A stretch of DNA of 64,000 nucleotides from Engelhardtia mirabilis (lineage in GTDB: Bacteria; Planctomycetota; UBA1135; GCA-002686595). A program made the translations under genes and the position numbers. Positions 29,054-36,484 of the stretch are shown here, piece by piece. The stretch is taken from the NCBI GenBank assembly GCA_007751255.1, contig CP036296.1, positions 3,844,001 through 3,908,000 of the forward strand, written 5' to 3'. Each line of letters opens with the position of its first letter. The first letter of the stretch is position 1. The notes beneath the pieces are model-generated. The model searched no databases and was not told the origin of the DNA. It saw nothing but the letters and a program-made list of their open reading frames with translations.

Positions 29054-30733
29054 TCAGGGGAGGAGATGAAGTGAGACCGGCGCACCGACGGCGGTGATTC
29101 CGAAGTGCACGGGATCGAAGGCCAGGCTGGCCTCGTTCACGAACAAGCCCGCGAGGGCCGGATCACTGTCGGGAGCGAGCGACAAGGTCGCCCGCGCTTC
29201 CCCGAGCGCGTCCGCGATCTGGAGCGGCTGACCGATCGGCGCCGAGCCGGCGAGGCTGGCGAGGGTCAAGGCGTCGACCTCGAGCGGCAGGTTCAGGCCG
29301 TCGAGCTGCAACCCCGGCGCGCTGCCCGAAACGCCGACCAGGAAGAGCGTCGGCGCGTTGGGCGGCAGACCGCGCGCGACGAGGTCCTGCACGCCGCCCT
29401 CGACGAGAGAGAGGCTCTCCGGGCAACCCGACAAGGATTCGAGCACCGTGGAGAGCTGCAAGTCGTAGACACGACCGGCCTGTAGACCACCGAAGCCCGC
29501 GCCCGCGGACTGCTCCGCCGCGCCGACCACGAGCTCGGTTCCCTGCGCGTCGATCGCCGAGCCGAAGCCAGGTCGTTCGGCGATGCTCGGCGCGCCCAGA
29601 TGAGCGCTCGCCAGCCAGCCGCCCGCGTAGCGATCAAACACATCGACTCCACCCTCGAGCAGGCTCGAGCCGGAGTGGCGCGGGCGGCCGACGAAACAGC
29701 GCTCGCCGGCGATCGCGACCGCGGAGCCCAGAGCGTCGCCCGGCGCGTGGTCGGGGACCGCCAACTCCGCGAGCGCCGAGTCCGGGTCTCCCAGGTCGAT
29801 CCACCAGGCCGAGCCGGCTGCGGCGCCCACGGGACTGTTGCCCGCGGCTCCAACCAGCAGGTCGAGCCCGCTCACATCGACCGCGGAGCCGAAGTAGCTG
29901 CCCGCGATGGCCGCGGGACCGTGGATCGTCCGCTCGACGACCGCGGCACCCGACGGGTCGAACAGGTAGACGAGAACGGCGCCGTTGAAGGGAACCGCTT
30001 GACCGGTCCCCGGAGCTCCCGCCACGAGTCGCACGCCGTCGGTGGCCAGCGAGGACCCCAGGCGATTGGGACCCGGCGGGAGCCCTGAACCACCGAGCTT
30101 GGCCGTGAGTACCGGGACTCCGCCGACGATCGAGAATCCGTACAACGCCCCGTCGTCAGTCCCGACGAAGGAGTGACTCGGCGCCCCGGCGTAGATCGTT
30201 TCACCGACGATCGCGACCGCGCTCCCGAGGCGATCGCCCGCGAGGGCGTCGGGCGCCGTGACGGTCGCCACCAGAGGCCAGGCGCCGCCCTGACGCTCGA
30301 AGACCAGCACAGCGCCTTGGTCGACGGCCGTGCCGTCGAAGCCGGGAACCCCGATGGCCACCCGCTCGCCCTCGATCGCGACGGCCGAGCCCAGGTCGTC
30401 GATGGGCTGCCCCGTCGGCAGTTCCAGCGTGGCCTCCTCGACCCACTGACCGGCGATCCGAGCGAAGACCGTGGCCGTCCCCTCGAGGCCGCTCAGCGAA
30501 CCGGGCAGGTCGGCCCGCGGTGCTCCCACGACCAATAGCTCGCCGTCCAGGGCCAAGGCGGCTCCGAACCGGTCCGCACCATCGGTGGTGATTCCCTGCA
30601 ACTCGAGCAGGCCGCACTGCGCCCTGGCGGACCCGGCGGCGAGGGCCAGCAGCGCCGCAGCGGTGAGGATCTCGGGCAGCAAGCGGGTCAACGGACGGGT
30701 CGGGGCGGATCGGTCGTCGTTGGTCGAAGTCAT
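29054..30733 (-). CDS. Secreted FG-GAP beta-propeller protein with shared C-terminal module
   Basis: A 559-residue exported protein. The signal peptide spans LLPEILTAAALLALAAGSARA (residues ~18-38). About seven FG-GAP-like blades follow, with the pattern DRFGAALALDGELLVVGAPRA, DLGSAVAIEGERVAIGVPGFDG, DRLGSAVAIVGETIYAGAPSHS and so on. Such repeats resemble the integrin-alpha propeller and serve adhesion or ligand binding at the surface. The last ~120 residues are the module shared with 28051 and 62071 (ESLSLVEGGVQDL, FLVGVSGSAPGLQLDG, LPLEVDALTL). It is divergent from the Kelch gene across an operator-like region. Confidence 0.88.
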   Translation of the reverse strand: MTSTNDDRSAPTRPLTRLLPEILTAAALLALAAGSARAQCGLLELQGITTDGADRFGAALALDGELLVVGAPRADLPGSLSGLEGTATVFARIAGQWVEEATLELPTGQPIDDLGSAVAIEGERVAIGVPGFDGTAVDQGAVLVFERQGGAWPLVATVTAPDALAGDRLGSAVAIVGETIYAGAPSHSFVGTDDGALYGFSIVGGVPVLTAKLGGSGLPPGPNRLGSSLATDGVRLVAGAPGTGQAVPFNGAVLVYLFDPSGAAVVERTIHGPAAIAGSYFGSAVDVSGLDLLVGAAGNSPVGAAAGSAWWIDLGDPDSALAELAVPDHAPGDALGSAVAIAGERCFVGRPRHSGSSLLEGGVDVFDRYAGGWLASAHLGAPSIAERPGFGSAIDAQGTELVVGAAEQSAGAGFGGLQAGRVYDLQLSTVLESLSGCPESLSLVEGGVQDLVARGLPPNAPTLFLVGVSGSAPGLQLDGLNLPLEVDALTLASLAGSAPIGQPLQIADALGEARATLSLAPDSDPALAGLFVNEASLAFDPVHFGITAVGAPVSLHLLP

Positions 30734-30814
30734 GGATGGACGCCGCTGAGGGCTGGTTCCTGCGCTGGGCGCAGGCTCAGCCCGCGCCACTCGGCGGCCG
30801 AGCCTAGACGCCAA

Positions 30815-30831
30815 TTGAGATTGGATCTCAA
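30815..30831. promoter_or_regulatory. Operator-like palindrome 1 (TTGAGAT-N3-ATCTCAA)
   Basis: A perfect 17-bp inverted repeat centred at 30823, overlapping the candidate minus-strand -35. Its half-site matches palindrome 2, whose centre is 32 bp away. Confidence 0.6.
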
Positions 30832-30847
30832 CAATTCCAGTAGCTTC

Positions 30848-30862
30848 TGAGACGCAGTCTCA
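30848..30862. promoter_or_regulatory. Operator-like palindrome 2 (TGAGAC-N3-GTCTCA)
   Basis: A perfect 15-bp inverted repeat centred at 30855, touching the candidate plus-strand -10 CATAAT. With palindrome 1 it gives the consensus TGAGAY-N3-RTCTCA, spaced three helical turns apart, so both sites face the same side of the helix. Confidence 0.6.
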
Positions 30863-30948
30863 TAATTTCCGGGTCGTCGACCCGCCCGAAGACAACGACC
30901 GATCACCGACCGCGGGCCGCCCACGGCCCAACCCGAACCCCGAGAGCC

Positions 30949-32979
30949 ATGCCGTTCCTGCCCGCCCTCGCCCTGTGTACGACCGTCGCCCTTGCCGCCG
31001 ACGACCCGGTCTCCAACGACCCGGTCTCCAACGACCCGGTCGCCAACGGCCCGGTCGCCAACGGCCACCAAGCCTCCACGACCCTACGTCGCGGTCGACT
31101 GAGCGCTCAGTTGCCGCGCGGCGTCACCAGCTTCGGCGCGGCCACGATCGGCAACCAGCTGTTCGTGCTGGGCGGATACTTCGGCACACCGCACGACTAC
31201 CACGTCGAGTCCCAGTCGGACGTCTTCTTGCGACTGGACGGGGCCAGCGGAGCTCTCCGGCTCCTGCCCGGCATCGGACCGATCCAAGGCACCGCGCTGG
31301 TCGCCGCGGGGACCGACCTGATCCAGGTTGGCGGCACGCGGATCCTCAACCGCCGGGATCAGGCCCAGGACCTGCGCTCGACCGATGAATGCCGGGCCTT
31401 CGACACGCTCACTTCAACTTGGCGCGACCTGCCGCCCCTGCCCGAACCGCGCTCCTCCCATGACGCCGTCGCCGTCGGCCGAACCGTCTACGTCGTGGGC
31501 GGCTGGCACCTGGGCGAGGGTGGGACCGAGGACTGGGCCACGACGGGCCTGCGACTCGACCTCGACGCCGAACAGCCGGCGTGGTCGGAGTTCGCGCAGC
31601 CCTTTCGATCGCGGGGCCTGGCCCTGGCCAGCAACGGCGACGAGCTACTGGCCATCGAGGGCATGTCCGATCTCGGCGACGTGGACGGCCGAAGCTGGAT
31701 CTTCGACCTCGACGGCGAGAGCTGGTCGGAGATCGAACCCTTCCCGGGATTCTCCTTCGGTGCCTCCGCCGTCGGCGGCGCGACGGGGTTCCTGGCTTCT
31801 GGGCGCGACGGCGTCCTGCGAAGGCTCGACGCCGACTCGGCGCGCTGGATCGACGAAGGAAGGCTGTGGTTTCCGCGCTTCTTCCACCGACTGGTGACGG
31901 AGCGAGGCACCGGTGACTTGCTCGTCGTCGGCGGCATCGGCAGCGGCGGCCGCCCCACCGCGATCGAGAGGTTGAGCCAAGCCCAGGACGGACCGCCCCT
32001 GCTGACCCTGGATGTCGCCTCTCCCATGGCCGCGCGCAGCCGCCAGGCCGTGGCCGTTGTTCGCGGCGACCTGATCCTGGTGGGCGGCAACAACGGCACC
32101 GAGCAGCACGACTTCGCCTCGGAGCGCTTCGAAGCCGAGAGCTGGCGGTTCGATCCGAGCGAGGGAACCTGGCTGCGACTCGCGGACGCGCCGGCCCCCC
32201 GTCAGAGTTCTGAGCTCGTGCAACTCGATCGCGGCACCCTGGCGTTGATCGGCGGCTTCGCCCCCGATGCGGGGCCTGCACGCAGTCGCGCCGAGGTTTG
32301 GACCTTCCGCAGCTCCACGGATCGCTGGATCGACGCCTCGCCGGCACTGCCCGAACCCCGCACGCAGTTCGGGATCGCGCAGGTGGCCGACCGACTGCTG
32401 ATCGCCGGCGGCATGGACTACGACGCGCAGCGGGTCGAGCCGTTCGGTCTGCCCCTCGCGCTGCTCGAAGCCGACCTGTCTGCGGACTCGCTCGAGTTCG
32501 TGCGTCGGTCGGAATCACTGCCCGAACCGCGCCGCGCCCACGCCTGCGCCAGCCTCGGCGGCGAGCTCTACCTGGTGGGTGGCATGGGGCCGAACTTCGC
32601 GCCTGTGGACGTCTGCCGCGCCTTCGATCCCCAGGCGGGTACCTGGCGGGAGGTCGCTGCACCCGTCGCGGCCCGTATCGGCGCCAGCCTGGTCCGGATC
32701 GGCGAGCGACTGGTCCTGGTGGGCGGCAACGTTGCCGGTGGAGGCGGGCGCGCCACCTCGATCGAGGTCTACGATCCCGCGCGGGATCGGTGGACGACCC
32801 TGGCCGCCGAACTGCCCTACCGCCAGGGACACGTCCATGCCGTGGCGTTCGGTCACGAACTCCTCGTCGCCACGACACAGGAGGTCGAGGGGCGACTCCT
32901 GTATGCACTGATCGACGTCGATCGAGTCGCCGCGCCCGTTGCTCAGGTCGAAGCGAGCAGCGCGATCGAAGGGCTCTGA
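30949..32979 (+). CDS. Secreted Kelch-repeat beta-propeller protein
   Basis: A 676-residue protein with a short signal peptide (LPALALCTTVALA). An N-terminal linker has near-identical DPVSN/DPVAN/GPVAN pentapeptides, encoded by 15-bp tandem repeats. It is followed by ten or more Kelch motifs (LFVLGGYFG, VYVVGGWHL, LILVGGNNG, LYLVGGMG and LVLVGGNV, each with downstream W and F positions). Enough blades exist for two propellers. A surface binding or polysaccharide-related role is typical, but no catalytic residues can be assigned. The stop is followed by a strong hairpin. Confidence 0.88.
   Translation: MPFLPALALCTTVALAADDPVSNDPVSNDPVANGPVANGHQASTTLRRGRLSAQLPRGVTSFGAATIGNQLFVLGGYFGTPHDYHVESQSDVFLRLDGASGALRLLPGIGPIQGTALVAAGTDLIQVGGTRILNRRDQAQDLRSTDECRAFDTLTSTWRDLPPLPEPRSSHDAVAVGRTVYVVGGWHLGEGGTEDWATTGLRLDLDAEQPAWSEFAQPFRSRGLALASNGDELLAIEGMSDLGDVDGRSWIFDLDGESWSEIEPFPGFSFGASAVGGATGFLASGRDGVLRRLDADSARWIDEGRLWFPRFFHRLVTERGTGDLLVVGGIGSGGRPTAIERLSQAQDGPPLLTLDVASPMAARSRQAVAVVRGDLILVGGNNGTEQHDFASERFEAESWRFDPSEGTWLRLADAPAPRQSSELVQLDRGTLALIGGFAPDAGPARSRAEVWTFRSSTDRWIDASPALPEPRTQFGIAQVADRLLIAGGMDYDAQRVEPFGLPLALLEADLSADSLEFVRRSESLPEPRRAHACASLGGELYLVGGMGPNFAPVDVCRAFDPQAGTWREVAAPVAARIGASLVRIGERLVLVGGNVAGGGGRATSIEVYDPARDRWTTLAAELPYRQGHVHAVAFGHELLVATTQEVEGRLLYALIDVDRVAAPVAQVEASSAIEGL
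31003..31062 (+). repeat. Four 15-bp tandem repeats in the Kelch gene
   Basis: Units of the GACCCGGTCTCCAAC type at 31003, 31018, 31033 and 31048. In frame they encode DPVSN-like pentapeptides just after the signal peptide, so unit gain or loss would change linker length without a frameshift. Confidence 0.75.
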
Positions 32980-33010
32980 TCCCGGCGCGGCCTGGAGCGC
33001 ATTGGGAGTT

Positions 33011-33043
33011 CGCTTCCCGCCGAGTTCGACTCGGCGGGAAGCG
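33011..33043. terminator. 15-bp perfect hairpin between convergent genes
   Basis: CGCTTCCCGCCGAGT (33011-33025) and its exact complement at 33029-33043, with a 3-base loop. It lies 31 bp after the Kelch stop, ahead of the convergent isomerase-like gene. Probably a bidirectional terminator; no T-tract. Confidence 0.6.
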
Positions 33044-33058
33044 CCGACCACGCATCTC

Positions 33059-33166
33059 GAGTCGCATTTCGAGTCGCATTTCGAGTCGCATTTCGAGTCG
33101 CAGCAAGAGTCGCAGCGCGAGTCGCAGCGCGAGTCGCAGCGCGAGTCGCAGCGCGAGTCGCAGCGC
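33059..33166. repeat. Nine tandem copies of a 12-bp repeat
   Basis: Three units of GAGTCGCATTTC (33059-33094), one hybrid ending CAGCAA (33095-33106), then five units of GAGTCGCAGCGC (33107-33166), with no spacers. The array fills the gap between the Kelch stop and the stop of the convergent isomerase-like gene (33193), just after the terminator hairpin. The block order shows two rounds of unit expansion. Confidence 0.9.
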
Positions 33167-33192
33167 GGTGGCGCACGCGGCCCCGCCGACTC

Positions 33193-34149
33193 TCAGCGCC
33201 CCAGCACGTCGTCCATGCGTGCGAGGATCTCCGCCAGGCGCGCGGCGTCGCCGCCGCCCACCTCGGCCGAGGCCCAGTGCTCGCCGCCGATGCCCCACTC
33301 GACGCTGTCCAGGGCCGCCATGGTGGTCTCCCAACCCACGTCGCCCGCGCCGATGGCGCAGTCGAAGCCGGCCCAGATGCCCTCGCTGTTCTGCTTGGCG
33401 CGGCTGTAGTCCTTGATGTCGATCTTCTTGATGCGCGCACCCAGGGCGTGGACCCAGTGGTCGGGCCAGGCCGAGCGCACCAGGTTGCCCAGGTCCAGGT
33501 ACCAACCCACGTGGCGGCTCTCGAAGCCGTCCACGTAGCGCGCCGCTTCGAGGGGACTGAGCAGGAAGTTGTTCCAGACGTTCTCGAAGGCGATCGTGAC
33601 GCCCAGCTCCTTGGCCAGGGGCACGACCCGCTCGATCTCCGCCACCGAGCGCTCGTAGGCTTGGTCGTAGCGAATCTGCGCGTTGACCACGGCCGGCACC
33701 AGCAGCACCGTCGACGCGCCGAAGGCCTTGGCGTCGTGCAGGGCCGTCTCCAGGCCCTTGCGACCGGCGGCGCGCACCGCGCGGTCGGCGTCGCCCAGGG
33801 TCTTGGTCCAGTGCACCGAGTCGACCACGCCGGGCACGCGCAGACCCGTGGCCTCGATCGCGGCCAGGACCTGGTCGCGGTCCAGGTCGGAAGGGCTGTC
33901 GAGCTCGACGCCGTCGTAGCCCAGGTCGCGCAGGATCTGGAACTTCTCGCCGATCGTCTCGCCGACGCCGACCATGCCGATCTTGCACGAGCGCTTGATG
34001 CCGCGCAGCCGGCCGCGGTTCTCCGCCGCCAGGCGCGCGGCGAGCCCACCCAGGGCACCGGGCCCATCCTGGCCCGCGGCAGCCGCTCCGCCCAGGGCCA
34101 GCGCGCCCAGCCCCAGCCCGAGCACCTCCCGTCGGTTGATGACGGACAT
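33193..34149 (-). CDS. Tat-exported sugar isomerase/epimerase-like TIM-barrel protein
   Basis: A 318-residue protein beginning with a twin-arginine signal (MSVINRREVLGLGLGALALGGAAAA), followed by an AP-endonuclease-2-type TIM barrel: YDGVELDSPSDLD, TVLLVPAVVNAQ, GVTIAFENVWNNF (metal Glu), VGWYLDLGNLV and IKKIDIKDYS. Its ATG overlaps the preceding stop codon by one base (TGATG), so translation is coupled. It is the third gene of a SUMF1, Gfo/Idh, isomerase operon. Tat export implies folding in the cytoplasm, with work in the periplasm or paryphoplasm. Relatives include 3-keto-glycoside lyases; this assignment is inference. Confidence 0.9.
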   Translation of the reverse strand: MSVINRREVLGLGLGALALGGAAAAGQDGPGALGGLAARLAAENRGRLRGIKRSCKIGMVGVGETIGEKFQILRDLGYDGVELDSPSDLDRDQVLAAIEATGLRVPGVVDSVHWTKTLGDADRAVRAAGRKGLETALHDAKAFGASTVLLVPAVVNAQIRYDQAYERSVAEIERVVPLAKELGVTIAFENVWNNFLLSPLEAARYVDGFESRHVGWYLDLGNLVRSAWPDHWVHALGARIKKIDIKDYSRAKQNSEGIWAGFDCAIGAGDVGWETTMAALDSVEWGIGGEHWASAEVGGGDAARLAEILARMDDVLGR

Positions 34150-35546
34150 CAGGCGAACTCGTACTTGCCGGCCTCGGGGTCGTCGCCGGCGGCGAGGTCG
34201 CCCCACTCGATCACGCCGCTCTCCATGCCGGGGGGGCCCAGGCGCTTGGTGCTGGCCAAGAGCTCGTCCCAGGTGATCGCGCGGCCCGAGTAGGCCGCCT
34301 CGCGGCCCATGATCGCCAACAGGTTGCTGGTGGTCATCCAGTCACCGTCGTTCATGGGCGTGCCGGCGCGGATCGACGCGAAGAGCTCGTCGTGCTCCTG
34401 CTGGTACATGTCGTTGCCCTCGCCCTCGTACTCCCAGCGCCAGTTCCCGGGACCGACGATCTCGTGGTACGGGGTCCAGTTCTCGATCGTCGCGCGCCCG
34501 GCGCTGCCGTAGAGGAAGTCGTTGTTCTCGCCGTAGCTGTTCGGCCACTGGCGCGCGAGCATGAACGCGCGCCTGCCGCCGGAGTACTCGTAGACCACGC
34601 CGAAGTGGTCGAAGGTGTTGCCCTTCTGGGGACCGCTGCGGGTCTGGCAGCCGCCGATGGCAATCGCGCGCTCGGGCGGCTCGTCGCCGAAGGCCCAGGA
34701 CTGCTTGTCGATCGAGTGGATCGCCTGCTCGACGATGTGGTCGCCCGACAGCCACGAGAAGTGGTGCCAGTTGCGCAGCTGCCACTCCGTGTCGCTCCAA
34801 CCCTCCTCGCGGTTGCGGTTACCGAGCACGCCCGTGTAGTAGTTCGTGTACATGGCCTGCACGTCGCCGATCGCGCCGGCGTGGATGCGCTCGAAGGTCG
34901 CGCGGTGCATCGCGTTGTAGCGCCAACAGAAGCCGGACACGAGCGACAGGCCCTTGGTCCGCGCGACCTCGCAGGCGGCGCGCACCTGGTGAATGCCGGG
35001 CACGTCCACGGCCATGGGCTTCTCGCAGAACACGTGCACGCCGCGCTCCACGGCGTAGGTCAGGTGCGCGGGCCGGAAGGCCGGCACGGACGTCAGCAGG
35101 ACCACGTCCACGCCGGAGTCGATCACCTGCTTGAAGGCCTCGAAGCCCACGAAGCGCCGCTCGGGCGCCACGTCCATGCGCGCGGCGTGGCCCTCCTCGG
35201 CCAGGGCCGTCTCGAGGTAGCTGCGGCTGCCCTCGAGGCGGTCCTCGAAGGCGTCGCCCATGGCCCACAGCACGACGCTGCCGTCCTCGGCGTGCAGGGC
35301 TTGCCAGGCCGCGCCGGTGCCCCGCCCGCCGCAACCGATCAGGCCGATCTTGAGCGTCGGCAGGTCCGCAGGCTGCTCGGCCGTCGCGCCCTGCTCCTGG
35401 GCCCGGGCCAAGCCGCCCAGGGCCAGGGGCGTGGCGAGCGCCGCCGCGCCCTTGAGCAGGGAACGCCGCGACGGACCGTAGACCGCCCAACCGGGTTCAC
35501 GCAGGTGCTCGGGGTTCGCGCCGTGGGGATGCAGGGGGTCGCTCAT
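34149..35546 (-). CDS. Tat-exported Gfo/Idh/MocA-family oxidoreductase
   Basis: A 465-residue dehydrogenase with a twin-arginine signal (SRRSLLKGAAALATPLALGGLA, residues ~26-47). The Rossmann motif IGLIGCGGRGTGA follows, with the catalytic GVHVFCEKPMAVD and a long C-terminal substrate domain (RNWHHFSWLSGDHIVEQAIHSID). Exported planctomycete members typically bind NAD(P) tightly and oxidise glycosides. The start overlaps the SUMF1 stop by 4 bp (ATGA). It forms a pair with the exported TIM-barrel protein. Confidence 0.93.
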   Translation of the reverse strand: MSDPLHPHGANPEHLREPGWAVYGPSRRSLLKGAAALATPLALGGLARAQEQGATAEQPADLPTLKIGLIGCGGRGTGAAWQALHAEDGSVVLWAMGDAFEDRLEGSRSYLETALAEEGHAARMDVAPERRFVGFEAFKQVIDSGVDVVLLTSVPAFRPAHLTYAVERGVHVFCEKPMAVDVPGIHQVRAACEVARTKGLSLVSGFCWRYNAMHRATFERIHAGAIGDVQAMYTNYYTGVLGNRNREEGWSDTEWQLRNWHHFSWLSGDHIVEQAIHSIDKQSWAFGDEPPERAIAIGGCQTRSGPQKGNTFDHFGVVYEYSGGRRAFMLARQWPNSYGENNDFLYGSAGRATIENWTPYHEIVGPGNWRWEYEGEGNDMYQQEHDELFASIRAGTPMNDGDWMTTSNLLAIMGREAAYSGRAITWDELLASTKRLGPPGMESGVIEWGDLAAGDDPEAGKYEFA

Positions 35547-36484
35547 GGGCGGGAGGTTCCGGTGGAGTCCTGGGGGGTGTCAGTGGGAGTCTGCGCGTCG
35601 CTCGCAGGGTCGTCCGCCGGGGGCGGCGACTCGCACACGACGCGAAATCCGGCGAAGGGACCGTCGGCCAACCACCACACGCTCTTGGGCAGGTTGGGGT
35701 CGCTGCGGTTCCAGGCCGAAGTCGGGGTCTTGGCGGCCATCACCGCCAGGTCGGCAGCGCGGTCGAGGTAGGCGCCGCCCATCAACTGTCCGGCGCCGTC
35801 CTCGGTCTCGACCCACTCGGCCACGTTGCCGTGGACGTCGTAGAGGCCGAAGCCGTTGGGCGCCAGGCCCGCCACCGGATGGGTCTTGCGGCGGGCGTTG
35901 TCCTTGAACCAGGCCACGGCCTCGAGGCCCTCGGCCGAGGAGCCGTGGTGCCAGGGACCGCGCGCACCGCCCAGGGCCGCGTGGGTCCACTCGCCGGCGG
36001 TGGGCAAGCGCCACTTGCGGCCGGTGTGGAGCGTCAGCCACTCGCAGAAGCCCCGCGCCGCCCGCAGGGAGACCGACCCCACCGGGTAGCCGTCGTGGCC
36101 GAAGCCGCGGTCCGCGGTGATGTAGGGCTTGGTCGGCCGGGACATGGCGTCCACGCCTTCGGGCAGCTCCGCCTCGAGCTGCTCGAAGACGAAGGCGTCG
36201 AACATGTCCCAGGTGACCTCGGTGGCGGAGATCCAGAAGGCGGGCTCCTCGCCCCGGGCCTCACCGGCCGGAGCAGGATTCGCGATCGGCACCATGGCGA
36301 GGTCCACGGTCGTGCCCGGTATCCTCGTCGCGAAGCCGCCCCCGGCGCCGTCCATCGGCGCCTGTCCAGCGATGGCAACACCCAGGAGCCCCATGCCCAC
36401 CAACCCGATCGACCCCGCGACCAACCGACGAAACGCCCGCCAGGGCCACAGAACGGGGCGAGTCGACAGTGTCGAGGGCGGCAT
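35543..36484 (-). CDS. SUMF1/FGE-fold protein (formylglycine-generating-enzyme superfamily)
   Basis: A 313-residue protein with an N-terminal signal anchor (RAFRRLVAGSIGLVGMGLLGVAIAG). The SUMF1 domain is recognised by ATEVTWDMFDAF, RAARGFCEWLTLHTGRKWRLPTAGEWTHAA, GLYDVHGNVAEW and PFAGFRVVCE. True formylglycine-generating enzymes need a pair of active-site cysteines near the C-terminus. I see only isolated cysteines, so sulfatase activation is unlikely; a binding or structural role, or another oxidase reaction, is more plausible. It is first in an operon with the exported Gfo/Idh and TIM-barrel genes. Its ATG shares two bases with the start codon of the divergent ApbE-fusion gene. Confidence 0.87.
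   Translation of the reverse strand: MPPSTLSTRPVLWPWRAFRRLVAGSIGLVGMGLLGVAIAGQAPMDGAGGGFATRIPGTTVDLAMVPIANPAPAGEARGEEPAFWISATEVTWDMFDAFVFEQLEAELPEGVDAMSRPTKPYITADRGFGHDGYPVGSVSLRAARGFCEWLTLHTGRKWRLPTAGEWTHAALGGARGPWHHGSSAEGLEAVAWFKDNARRKTHPVAGLAPNGFGLYDVHGNVAEWVETEDGAGQLMGGAYLDRAADLAVMAAKTPTSAWNRSDPNLPKSVWWLADGPFAGFRVVCESPPPADDPASDAQTPTDTPQDSTGTSRP

Larger units (their letters stand above)
30734..30948. promoter_or_regulatory. AT-richer divergent promoter region, FG-GAP and Kelch genes
   Basis: A local drop in GC around 30811-30870. Candidate -10 elements are TAGGCT on minus (30801-30806) for the FG-GAP gene and CATAAT on plus (30861-30866) for the Kelch gene. Minus-strand TTGAGA (30826-30831) could be a -35 at 19 bp. 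Both promoters are interleaved with the two palindromes listed separately. Confidence 0.5.

Noticed and set aside
33059-33166. Possible CRISPR array
   Set aside because: The 12-bp units are contiguous with no spacers, are too short, and no cas genes are present.
32939-33409. Frame encoding repeated ESHFESQ/ESQRESQ units
   Set aside because: It is a translation of the 12-bp tandem array that overlaps two real genes; no start signal or homology.
35543-36484. True formylglycine-generating enzyme activating the sulfatase-like protein at 1443
   Set aside because: The active-site cysteine pair is not visible, and the sulfatase-like protein has Thr, which cannot become formylglycine.
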